Positions 30,101 through 41,389 of a stretch of 64,000 nt of DNA are shown in pieces (the stretch's first letter is position 1; every line of letters starts with the position of its first letter). Under the pieces are notes generated by a model. It was not told the origin of the DNA. It did not search any database and was given only the letters and a program-made list of their open reading frames with translations. The position numbers were made by a program, and so were the translations under genes. This stretch comes from JAEUIG01 sp046349775 (GTDB taxonomy: Bacteria; Planctomycetota; Planctomycetia; Planctomycetales; Planctomycetaceae): the NCBI GenBank assembly GCA_046349775.1, contig JAXMBS010000001.1, positions 62,001-126,000 of the forward strand. Reading direction: 5' to 3'.

Positions 30101-30383
30101 CGGACCATGCAGCGGGCCAGCCAGCGGGGACGCCTGGACGGAGGAGGCGGGGAGACGTGCTGGCTGTTGTAGCGACGTCGTGAGCGAAAGGATCGCGAGC
30201 GAGCCGATGGAGATCATTGAGGTGATCCTGGTGCCCGCAACCATGCCGCGGTGTGCGAATCGAACAGAAGACCTGAGCGAGATTCGCACGAAGGTCGAGC
30301 GGCACGTCAAGCAGACCCGCCCGCGGCAGTTGACGCCCCAGGCATTAAGCCAATTCTCTCGAGCCTGGATGGAGCCGAACTAA
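27135..30383 (+). pseudogene. PLD-nuclease/SNF2 helicase (defence-type), multiply frameshifted
   Basis: About 1,080 residues across many frames. The start is MVKMSTAPVTICG. A phospholipase-D-type domain has KFHAKAYITHG (near 27605) and VGSSALVGSSNFTYPGLTEN, the HxK...SN half-motif of nucleases. The SNF2 helicase domains follow: Walker A CDGVGLGKTFVGL (28015), Walker B AIVIDEAHHFRNPG (28266), TATPVNNRLLDL (28430), and motifs V/VI STDVLSEGLNL, INYDLHWNPVRLMQRIGRVD (29580-29690). The end matches KPILSS near 30360. It sits next to an adenine methylase, as in restriction or DISARM-like systems. More than ten indels interrupt it, mostly simple one-base changes, so the gene may be functional in the organism. 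Confidence 0.75.
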
Positions 30384-30514
30384 GTCAAGGTTGTGCAACC
30401 CTTCAGGGTTGGAGAGATTTTCAAAAATCAACCAAGGGTTCGTGCAGCGTACTCCCCCGGCTCACTTCGGAACCCCTTCAGGGTACGGGCCAACATTGAG
30501 CGAATCAATCGCCA
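30384..30514. repeat. CCCTTCAGGG palindromes between helicase and methylase
   Basis: The gap carries AACCCTTCAGGGTT (30397-30410) and AACCCCTTCAGGGTA (near 30470), two copies of a short palindrome separated by about 70 bases. Possible roles are transcript processing or an operator. No coding frame is convincing. Confidence 0.45.
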
Positions 30515-33500
30515 TGCCACTCGCCTCACCGCACCAAATTCAATCCGCACTGCAGCAGGTCCGAGACCAGGAAGTCATTCATCAACAAGCCGCTGACGCA
30601 GACATTGCAGTGGCCGATCACCGGCAAAGTTCAGAACGGAAGACTTGGCGCGGATGGATGGCCGCAGGAGGACCTGCGGGCAGCCGGACTGGAACAGCAC
30701 GTACTTGACGGAAATGTCTGGCAGATTCAGCCATTGAGTGGCAATCAGCCGTGGGGCATCTTTCTGTTGGAGTTCGAGCGGCCGGATGCGTTTGTCTTAG
30801 GCCGTGGAATGACAGGACCCTGCGGAAGGTGCTGCGTGGGCTGGTGCCTAACCGGCGGCGAGCGTCAAACGCGATGACGTGGAATCGCGAGCACCTGCTG
30901 TTTGTGTGCACCCACAATTATGAGCATTACCGGATTGCTCATCGCGCCGCCGCCCGAAAAGTGGGCTGCGCCGCTGGCGGCGTTTGGATGGGGACCGACG
31001 TCCCAAGTGCGCACCGCGTGCGAATTTGTCCGCCGCCGCTGACCTGGCCGGATCAGCCGACCAATGCCGGGGGAATGGGTGACGCAGTGGACGGCGGCGT
31101 TCGATGTCGAGAAGGTTACGGAAGAAGTTCTACGAGGAGCTGGAGCATCGGCATTTGAAGAGGTCGAGGGACTGATCGCTGCGAAGGCGAAGGTGGGGGA
31201 TGAAGAAGACCTGCGGATGTTCACGCAGACACTCTTTAACCGGCTGATGTTTCGCGGTTCATCGAAAGGGAAGGGCTGGCTAGATTTTGGCGGACGCCAT
31301 GACTATCTCCGTTCTGCTGTTCGAAGCCGGCGGGATCGGCGGGAAATCGCTGTATCAATCACGGTGCGACCACTGTTCTTCGAGGACTGGCCGTCGAGGG
31401 CCAGCAGACCTCAAAGGCGATCGGGACCGTACCGTTTCTCAACGGCGGGCTATTCGAAGAGAACGAACTGGACAGGAAGGCGAAGGACGTGCCCGATACG
31501 GCCCTGTCGCCAATGATCGGTTCCAGCGGACTATTCTACCGGTACAACTTCACAATCGAGGAGTCGACGCCGCTGGACATCGAAGTGGCAGTCGACCCGG
31601 AAATGCTCGGAAAGGTATTCGAGGAGCTCGTGACCGAGCGACACGAAAGTGGTGCCTATTATACACCGCGGCCGGTGGTTTCCTTTATGTGCCGGGAAGC
31701 ACTAAAGGGGTACCTGTCTCACAAGACGGCCGCCTCAGCGGATTCTGTCGCGACGCTCGTCGACAATCATCAACTGAACGATCTCAGCGAGACGCATGCG
31801 CGAGAAATACTGACGGCCTTGGATGGTATTAAGGCCGTTGATCCGGCATGCGGATCGGGGGCGTATCTGCTCGGGCTGCTGCACGAGCTGGTGGCAATCT
31901 ATCGGTTGCTGTATAGCGAGCGGCTGACTCGGGACTCGCGGTCGCTATACGATTTGAAGTTGCGAATCATCAGCCATAATCTTTACGGGGTTGATATCGA
32001 CCCGTTCGCGACGAACATTGCGATGCTTCGACTCTGGCTATCGCTGGCGGTCGAGGCGAACGATCCGGTGCCTCTGCCAAACTTAGATTTCAAAATTGAG
32101 ACGGGAGACTCCTTGCTTGGGTCGTGCGATCATCCCACCAAGGGTAGTCGCACCCAAGGCCGACTGGACTGGGACGACCTTCGTACGAAGGCTGACGCTC
32201 TCGTGGAGATGAAGCGGCGATACTTTGCTTCGCACGGCACAGACAAAATAAGCCACAGGGATGAGATCGCAAAGGAGGAATCCTCGATTGCACAGGCATT
32301 ACGATCGTTTGTTGGACACGGTGTGATCGATTGGCGAATACAGTTCGCCGATGCCTTTATTGTAAACAGTGGTTTTGACGTCGTTGTCGCGAATCCACCT
32401 TACGTTGATTCGGAGCGCATGACGGCAAACGATCCTGACTACCGCGCCGAACTTGGAGGCCGCTTCACTACGACGAGGGGCAACTGGGACCTTTACATCC
32501 CATTCTTTGAGAGAGGATTTCAGCTACTCAATGCCGATGGTGCGATGGCGTTTATTACACCCGATAAATGGTCGTCCAAACCCTTTGGCGAGGCATTGCG
32601 GACGCTCGTGTTTCCGTATCTGTCTGCCATTGTAAATGCAGGACGAAATGTATTCACGTCGGCTGCGGTCGACGCCCTCGTGTGTATTGTCTCGGGAGAT
32701 CAACTGGCAGATGTAAGAGTCTTTTCGTATGAAAACGGCAACGTCCGCTACAAGCGACGCGTCGCTAAAAGCGGGTTGACGAAGCCATACGCATTTGACG
32801 GCCTTTTTTCAGACTCAATCGGCTTCGTTGAACGATTGGGCGCAAGATCGGGTCGATTGAGCGAACTGGGTAAATGTGAGAATGCGTGCGCGACATCCGA
32901 CGCCTACAAGTTGAAGCCATTTATTAAAGACGCAGCGACAGAAGTTCTCGGAGATGGTTATCTCAAGGTTGTGAATACCGGTACTATCGGGAAGTACCGT
33001 TCACGTTGGGGCAAGAAGCCGATGACGTACTTGGGAGACAAGTTGCTTCGGCCAGTAGTAAAAACCAGTGAGTGGCGGCGGCATTTTACAAACTCATATG
33101 GCCGGAAAGCATTTGCCGCAAAACTGATTGTCAAGAGCTTGACGCTTCTCGATGCATGCATGGATGAGAAGGGAGAAGTCGTACCGGGGAAAAGTACACT
33201 GATCGTTACGAGTCGCGATCCGGATGATTTGTATGTGTTATTGGGAGTCATCAATTGCCCTGTCTCCCTGTTTTATCTTAAGCAGCGCTACCCAGGATCG
33301 AGCTATAATAAGGGGATCACATTTACCAAGGACATGCTGAACGACTTACCTATTCCAAGATTCTCTGGCGATGAGAAGAAAGCGCTCGTCCGATTGGTGC
33401 GCGCTCGCATGGCAGTCGACAATGATGACGGCGACAAGGCGACTAAACTGGAGCGGCAGATTGCTATGGCGGTCTGTTCGGCGTTTGGTCTGACTGAGGA

Positions 33501-33540
33501 AGATCTGAGCGACATTGGCGCAGACGGGATGCGATCGTGA
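30515..33540 (+). CDS. Eco57I-type adenine-specific DNA methyltransferase, 5' part frameshifted
   Basis: About 1,005 residues. The 5' third (30515-31490) switches frame several times: MPLASPHQIQSALQQVRDQ, then LFVCTHNYEHYRIAHRAA, then LIAAKAKVGDEEDLRMFTQT, then AIGTVPFLNGGLFEENELDR. From 31489 to 33540 it is uninterrupted. This part has ESGAYYTPRPVVSFMC, SAM-binding motif I VDPACGSGAYLLGLL (31840) and catalytic motif IV VANPPYVDSERM (32392). A TaqI-C-like specificity region follows (YPGSSYNKGITFTKDMLNDL). NPPY shows N6-adenine methylation. It probably protects host DNA from the PLD-helicase upstream and may include target recognition. Confidence 0.85.
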
Positions 33541-33826
33541 GAACGGAATGCGTCGCGATGCGGGAGCTTTTGGGGAAGGGTAATGCGTTCTGAAGCGGAG
33601 CTTGGGAACGAGGGCGCGCGGATGGCTGTTGAATAGGGGACGCCCGGACGCAGTCCATGGAAGCAGGGCGCGAAACCGCGAGTGGTGGATCAGTGTGGTT
33701 GCCCTGCCCCGGCCCCCTCTCCCGGAGGGAGAGGGGGGAAGCTGCTCGCCGATGGCTCGCCGCTAAACGGCGTGCGCAACGGTGGCCGTTGGGTGGACTG
33801 TGAAGTGGTCTGCCTGAGGGCGAGAT
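33541..33826. other. Intergenic with a perfect C/G-rich hairpin
   Basis: No gene is seen. CCCCCTCTCCC (33713-33723) and GGGAGAGGGGG (33727-33737) form an 11-base perfect stem with a GGA loop. This is one copy of the CCGGCCCCTCTCCC element family also found near 35.13, 35.40 and, in part, 20.26 and 41.20 kb. Confidence 0.6.
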
Positions 33827-35064
33827 ATGTCAGTGGATGCGGGGATGTCGGGGAGGCGGACGGGGGAAATCGGAAGAAAAAATCCGAAATTCGAAATCCG
33901 AAATCCGAAGGGGTGGACGGCGGGGAGCGGCCGTTCTTTGTCTACTCCGAGCGCGATCCGCGGAAGATTGAATGGCTGTACCCCGGGCTCATCCCCCTGG
34001 GCAAGGTCACGCTGCTGATCGGGGACCCCGGCGTCGGGGCTCGCTGCTGACCCGTCGATCCGTCGCCCGCATCACCCGGGGAAAGGAGCGCCGCCGTCCC
34101 GGACGAAGCGGGGCGGGGCGCGTCACTGTATCTGGCCGGCGATGGCGAGACGGAGGATATTCTGCCGGAGCGGCTGGCGGCGTTTCGGGCGGATCTGCGC
34201 GGGGTGGCGGGGATGGAGGCGACGGTGGATTCGGGGGGAGGATCAAAGGAGCAGAGGAGCAAAGGAGCAGAGGGAAGGACGAAGCGGATGATGATGAAGC
34301 AGTGGCGGAGGTGGTGGCACACGGGGCGATGAAGGATCGGCGATCGACCATCAACCCTGCGTCTGATGTGCGGTTCTTTTCTCTTCGTCATGATGTTGGT
34401 CGCATTGAAGAGGCGCTGGGTGCTTGGCCGGATTGCCGGCTGGTGGTGATTGATCCGGTGGTGCGTTTCTGGACGGGGTGGATGCGAACAGCAACATGGA
34501 CGTGCGGCGGCTGCTGATGCGGCTGTCGTGGCGCTGACGGCTGTTGGCGATCCTGGTCATTTCGCATTTCCGCAAGTCGGCCGCGACAATGCTGCTGTAC
34601 CGCAGCCTGGGCTCGATCGCGTTTACGCTGGCGACGCGCGTCGTGCTCACGCTGGCGGTCGATCCGTCGGAAGCGGGCCAGCGGCTGCTGCTGCCGGCGA
34701 AGATGAATCCGCTGCCGGAAGCGGAGCAGCGCGGGCGGGCGTTTTACGTCGGTCTCAACAAGCTGACGTGGGACGCGGAACCGGTGCCCATTGCGTGCGA
34801 CGAGCTGCGCGACCTCAACGCGGCTCTGCCTGAACGCCGACGAACAGGTGGAACAGATCGGCCGCTGGCTCCAGAACCTGCTGATGGAACAGCGGAGGCC
34901 GGCGACGGAGATCATGCGGCTGGCCCGCGATCAGCACATTCAGGAAGCTGCTGTACGCGGCGCGGCGGCTGGCGAAGGTGCAGTTGGAGCGGGACGGGGC
35001 GGACGGGAGGTGGTACTGGAAGCTGCCGGAGATGTTTGTGCTTCCGGAGTGGGCGTTTGGGTGA
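33827..35064 (+). pseudogene. KaiC/RepA-like AAA ATPase (AAA_25 type), frameshifted
   Basis: Fragments of one RecA-fold ATPase: YPGLIPLGKVTLLIGDPGVG (Walker A, broken exactly at the Lys-Ser by an indel near 34043), RGASLYLAGDGETEDILPER, CRLVVIDPVVRFW (Walker B), AILVISHFRKSA, RAFYVGLNKLTWD and a C-terminal winged-helix-like segment ending LPEMFVLPEWAFG (stop 35062-35064). Such proteins occur on plasmids and integrated elements as replication-type helicases. The 5' end includes an AATCCGAAATCCGAAA microrepeat read as KKSEIRNPKSE. At least five indels are present, and the start is uncertain. Confidence 0.65.
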
Positions 35065-35386
35065 CGGGGTCTAGGGCTGAGGTTTAAGGTCAGGGTTGGT
35101 GGGAGAGTCGAGGGAGCGTTCGCCCCTCCCCGGCCCCTCCCCCGCGAAGGCGGGGGAGGGGAAGTGTTGTGGGGACGGGGACCGGGGGTAGAGCTTGCTC
35201 GCCTGAGCGAGCTGCGGCTCAACCGCCCCGGCTACAGGCTGTAACCCCTGCGGGGTATTTCTGCGGCGAGCGCGACGGTGTCAGGCGGAGCGGGGGTCCA
35301 CGGATGCGCTATCGTCGCTTCCTGACGGTCGCAGCTGGTTCAGGCGCGACGATGGCGGGATTGGGAGCGAGCGAGATGAGTTGCCC
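35065..35386. other. Intergenic with hairpin elements and an orphan signal-like start
   Basis: CCCCTCCCCCGC (35134-35145) and GCGGGGGAGGGG (35150-35161) form a perfect 12-base stem. At 35304 an ATG begins MRYRRFLTVAAGSGATMAGL, which looks like a Tat signal but runs into the next hairpin element and then antisense to uvrB. It may be a relic of a truncated exported protein. No other gene is seen. Confidence 0.5.
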
Positions 35387-35393
35387 TCACCCC

Positions 35394-35421
35394 GGCCCCT
35401 CTCCCAAGGGGAGAGGGGGCC
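35394..35421. repeat. GGCCCCTCTCCC hairpin at the end of uvrB
   Basis: GGCCCCTCTCCC and GGGAGAGGGGGCC pair around AAG. In the corrected uvrB frame this element would be translated as part of the C-terminal tail. Confidence 0.6.
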
Positions 35422-35597
35422 ACGGTCGCCTTCGGCTCCCGGCTAAACACGAGAGCGTGTTACATCGAGCGTTTGGGGCGGGGGACGCGGCCGCGCTGGC
35501 GGCAGCCGCGTCCACTCGCTGCGGCGGTTGCGGCCGCGTTTGTTTCCGGTAGAGGGCAAAGCCGGGGGCGTCGGTGGTGGAGGCGGGGATGCCCTTT

Positions 35598-37556
<1,959 letters not shown>

Positions 37557-37796
37557 TGCTGAGGGCTAAGGGGGTTGATGGTTTAGGGTTGATCGACAGG
37601 AATGGGGGCGAGTGACGTGTGTCCAGTATTGAGCGGGCGGCGCGCCGGCGAACGCCAGGGGGGGGTAGGGAAGGCGGCGGTCGGAGGGGGATTTGCCGTT
37701 CGCGAAGGGTCGGCTGAGGCCGATAGAGTGGGAATGTATGCGGGCGGATGTTCTGGGCCTGCTTGTATTTCAGCGTGGTTTTACGGGTTTTGACTA

Positions 37797-39002
37797 ATGC
37801 AGCTTGCGACAGCCCCAGCGGTCTCGCGTATGAGTGATTCAACATCAGGCAGTGGCAAGCTGACGCCGCCGCGTGGTTACACGGCCGCCGACGTGGAGCG
37901 GCGCCGGGAATGGCTCGAGCGGCGCGCGGGGGCGGCGGTGCCGCCGTTTCAGCTGGATGACCCCGAGCAGCTGCAGGGGTTGTGTGAGAATCAGATTGGC
38001 TACATCGGCATTCCGCTGAGCGTGGCTGGTCCGCTGCGGATTCAGGGGACGTATGCGCGCGGGGAGTATTACGTGCCGCTGTGCACGCTCGAAGGGACGC
38101 TGGCGCTGTCGATGACGCGCGGGCTGCTGGCGACGTATATGTCGGGCGGCGTGCAGGTGCGGCATGTGAAGCAGGAGCTGTCGCGGTGTCCGATTTTTGA
38201 TTTCGACGATCACGCCGATGCGGGGCGGTTTCTCGACTGGGTGGATCAGCACATCGACGAGATTCGCGCGGCGGCCGAAGCGACGACGCGGCATGGGAAG
38301 CTGCTGCGGATCGAGCGGCATCCGATTCATAACCGCGTGATCCTGGACTGCGTATATCACACGGCGGAAGCAGCCGGTCAGAACATGGTGACACTGGCGA
38401 CGGAGGCGGCGTGCCAGTTCATCATGCGGTCGTTCCAGGGGGAGCGGCCGTTTCACTATTTGATCGAGAGCAATTTCAGCGCGGACAAGAACCCGGCGTA
38501 CCGTTCGCTGCTGCATGGGCGCGGGCATCATGTGATCGCGAGCTGCCGGATCCGGGGGAGCGTGCTCAAGCGGGTGCTGCGTGCGAGCGCGGCGGAGATG
38601 GCAGCGTGCTTTACGGACCTGCACATCGGTTCGCAGCTGGCGGGGGTGCTGGGGCTGAACCTGCACCTGTCCAACACACTGGCGGCGATCTACCTGGCGA
38701 CGGGTCAGGACGTGGCGTGCGTGGCGGAGAATGCGGTTGGGCTGTGTCACGCGGAGCAGGACGGCGAGGACCTGGTGGGTTCGCTGAGCCTGCCGTCACT
38801 GACGGTCGGGACCGTCGGCGGGGCGACGCGGCTGCATCAGCAGCGGGCGAATCTGGAGCTGCTGGGGTGCACCGGTGCGGATTCGTCGAAGAAGCTGGCG
38901 GAGATCATCTGCGCTGCGGCGTTCGGGCTGGAACTATCACTGGCGGGGGCGATCGTGAGCCACGAGTTTGCGGACGCGCACGCGATGTTCGGTCGGAAGT
39001 GA
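37797..39002 (+). CDS. Hydroxymethylglutaryl-CoA reductase homolog
   Basis: A 401-residue intact protein with the HMG-CoA reductase motifs in order: ENQIGYIGIPLSVAGPLRI, PLCTLEGTLALSMTRG (catalytic Glu), AEAAGQNMVTLATEAACQ, NFSADKNPAY (catalytic Lys), GLNLHLSNTLAAIYLATGQD (catalytic Asp), ENAVG and a C-terminal SHEFADAH (catalytic His candidate). It would reduce HMG-CoA to mevalonate. No other mevalonate gene is nearby, and planctomycetes usually make isoprenoids by the MEP route, so the physiological substrate is open. The start could also be the internal Met at 37830. It is divergent from uvrB. Confidence 0.85.
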   Translation: MQLATAPAVSRMSDSTSGSGKLTPPRGYTAADVERRREWLERRAGAAVPPFQLDDPEQLQGLCENQIGYIGIPLSVAGPLRIQGTYARGEYYVPLCTLEGTLALSMTRGLLATYMSGGVQVRHVKQELSRCPIFDFDDHADAGRFLDWVDQHIDEIRAAAEATTRHGKLLRIERHPIHNRVILDCVYHTAEAAGQNMVTLATEAACQFIMRSFQGERPFHYLIESNFSADKNPAYRSLLHGRGHHVIASCRIRGSVLKRVLRASAAEMAACFTDLHIGSQLAGVLGLNLHLSNTLAAIYLATGQDVACVAENAVGLCHAEQDGEDLVGSLSLPSLTVGTVGGATRLHQQRANLELLGCTGADSSKKLAEIICAAAFGLELSLAGAIVSHEFADAHAMFGRK

Positions 39003-39166
39003 CGGGGCAGCGTCGCTTGGGATGCACAGACCACTCTTATAGCTTGCGGTCTCTTGCTGGTTAGCAGGCAGGTCAATGGCCGCGCTCAGCGATGGATGCA
39101 GCATCCGACTCGGGATAAAAGTCCAGTCCGAAATTATAGGCCGGACCACGGAGCACGGTGTACGCG
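39003..39166. other. Intergenic, no feature seen
   Basis: A short gap between the convergent HMG-CoA reductase homolog and a small hypothetical gene. No hairpin of the recurring families was recognised. Confidence 0.3.
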
Positions 39167-39490
39167 TTACCACATCCTCCAAATCGATGACGACTGCCTA
39201 TCTGGAGGCTCAATCTCCGCAATGAATTGTTGCAGGGACATTGACATCGATGAGAAGTGCAAAGCTGTCTCGCCCTCAACACTGTTGGTAGGCAGAATAA
39301 TGTGCAGCGGAAGCGACCGACGGTGCATCATGCAATAGTCAGCCAGCTCTGCCAAAGTCATGTCCGTCGCGGGAAGCTCGACGTTGCGCTGGAGAACCGC
39401 ATCAATTCGCTTTACGGGAGCTGAGACTGCTGCGGTGATGATTGCGGCTATAAGCACCACTGCTGAGGCAGCGATCCAAAGCTGGACCAC
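39167..39490 (-). CDS. Small membrane-anchored hypothetical protein
   Basis: A 107-residue protein with one N-terminal hydrophobic segment (LWIAASAVVLIAAIITAAVS) followed by an external domain containing DMTLAELADYCMMHRRSLPL and ILPTNSVEGETALHF, loosely reminiscent of a short STN-like fold. Upstream frames hold NLLGAIFWIAVLIDRTRKAK and a small signal-like peptide (MKTVFHILVVGVATLLCGA, near 39645), so the true gene may begin earlier and be split by an indel near 39580. No function is recognised. Confidence 0.5.
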   Translation of the reverse strand: MVQLWIAASAVVLIAAIITAAVSAPVKRIDAVLQRNVELPATDMTLAELADYCMMHRRSLPLHIILPTNSVEGETALHFSSMSMSLQQFIAEIEPPDRQSSSIWRMW

Positions 39491-39698
39491 GACGTAATGT
39501 GACTTCGCTTTGCGCGTTCGGTCAATCAGTACTGCGATCCAGAAGATGGCGCCGAGGAGATTCTGCGGTGTCTCCTGCTACGAACGCGCGCCGCAGAGGA
39601 GGGTAGCAACTCCTACGACGAGGATATGAAACACGGTCTTCATCGCGGCACGTCAGCAGTTTGGCCAGCGGATCCGCAGCGTCAGCTCCGAGGCCTCG

Positions 39699-41143
39699 TC
39701 ACCGTTTGGGCTCGGACTGGAGTTCTTCGAGGAGCTGCTCGGCGCGGTAGGAGATTTCGACGTCGGGGTTGTTGACCGCTTCGGTCAGCTTGGGGATGGC
39801 GGCCTGGAGACGGCTTTGAGCTTGGCCTGGGCGGCGACGCGGTTTTTCCAGGGAGGGGTCGCCGAGCTGCTTGATGAGCTCTGTGATGGAGGCTTCGAAC
39901 TGGGGGTCGCAGCCGATGAGGATCACGAGTCCGACGCGGACGGTTTTCTCCGGGATCGGCGTGATTTCCAGCGGGAGAAGTTTTCGGTGGAGAGGGCGTC
40001 GAGGCGGTAGATGGCGGTGGCGGCCTGCGGGCGGAGTGCAGGTGGAGAGAATGCTGAGGACGTGCTCGATCTCGGGGTCGGCGAGACCCTGTTCGGCGAG
40101 CTTCGCTTTCCAGGATTCGAGCGCAGTGGCAACCGGGAGGGGTTCCGTGACGACGTCGGCCAGCGGCGTGACTTTCGCCGGCGGGAGCGGCAGGTTGAGG
40201 ATTCGCCGCGGCTGCGGGTGTGGAGACGGGGTTGGCCACGACGGCTCCGCCTTCGACGACGACTGCTCCAACCGCCGCTGGGGGCGCGCGGCTGCCGCGG
40301 CGGCCGCGGCGGCAGGTGCGTCTTCAGCGGCTGGCTCCGCTGCCGGCACGGCGGCGGGGGCTGCGGGTTGGGCAGGTTTCGCTCCGTCAGCGGCGGGAGC
40401 GGGCTGGGCGGGATCGAAGACGGACTCGGGGTTGGCGGCGCCCTCGGGTTTCGGCTGCTCGGGGGCTTGTCGGCGCCGGGGGCTTCTTTGGCGGCGCTGA
40501 CCTTCCAGCCTTTGCCGTCGGCGACCGGGACGTACAACGTGAAGTCGTGGACCATGTACGGTCCCGAGTTCTCGACGCTGTACTGGTTGTCCTTGAAGGT
40601 CACCTTGAGCTGCGGCTGGTGGCCGATCTCGGCGTCGTACAACAAGCCGCGGTTGGCGTGGCCCTCCGCGTGGGCGTACAGCCGGGGCATGTCGCGCAGA
40701 CGGCTGAGCCAGTGGCCGGGGGTGATGCGGGGCGAATCGGTCGGGTCTGCGTTGACCTTGAGCTTGGCCCACAGCAGCCGCTGTGAGCGACGGGCGGCGG
40801 GGGGCCAGTTGGCGACGAATCGTCCGCTGGTGAACTCCAGCATGACGTCGATGTCGTCGTTCGGAGCGCCTTCGAAGGTGATGAGGCCGATCGGCATCGG
40901 CTGAGGCGTCTGTTCACGCGGCGCTGGCGGACGCTGGGAGAGCATCGTCGGGGGGAGCGTGGAGCGGAACAGAGTGCGCGCGTTGAGCTGCTGGCCGTAG
41001 GCGGAGACCTGGTAGACGCAGACGTCGCGGACGGTGAGGCCGGGCTGTTCGGATTGGGCGAGGGCGGAGTTCGCGAGCGCGTCGTCAGCGGCGGCGCGAG
41101 CGATTTGATCAGCGGATGGATGTTGGGAAAGGATTGAAACATG
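39699..41143 (-). pseudogene. HEAT-repeat-like hypothetical protein, frameshifted
   Basis: One protein of about 480 residues across frames. The start (MFQSFPNIHP, 41142) shifts into DQIARAAADDALANSALAQS, GLTVRDVCVYQVSAYGQQLN, GFVANWPP-type sequence, VTFKDNQYSVENSGPYMVHD and PVADGKGWKVSAAKEAPGAD. An Ala/Pro linker follows, then PLADVVTEPLPVATALESWK and helical repeats ending KLTEAVNNPDVEISYRAEQL, which look like HEAT-type repeats. No lipobox or clear signal is seen. At least four indels are present. The function is unknown. It is followed downstream only by the small membrane protein. Confidence 0.55.
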
Positions 41144-41198
41144 GTTGTGTCGCGTTGTCAGACAGGCGGCAACGAGTCGATGATCTGTTCTGGACCCC

Positions 41199-41265
41199 TC
41201 ACCCCGGCCCTTCCCCGAATGGGCGCTCAGCATGTCTTCGATACGTTTCGCGGGGGAGAGGGGGA
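41199..41265. repeat. CCCTCACCCCGGCCC element, partial copy
   Basis: CCCTCACCCCGGCCCTTCCCC on the left and CGGGGGAGAGGGGG near 41252 on the right form the same kind of hairpin as at 35.39 kb, with a longer loop. It lies between the HEAT-like and NPCBM genes. Confidence 0.5.
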
Positions 41266-41389
41266 ATTGTTGGTTTATTACCGGGGGTGTCGCTCCGCTC
41301 GCCGGTGGCGAGCGCGCGCTCAACCCCGGCTACAGGATTTGACCCTGTCGGGGTCGTTTTCAGGAATACCTGATCGCGGTTGAGGACAT

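Noticed and set aside
27135..33540. Full DISARM or BREX locus
   Set aside because: DrmA, DrmB, PglZ and BrxC-type proteins were not recognised in any frame nearby; only a helicase and a methylase are supported.
33682..33826. Upstream extension of the KaiC-like ATPase frame
   Set aside because: The extra residues are encoded by the C/G-rich hairpin element and look non-coding.
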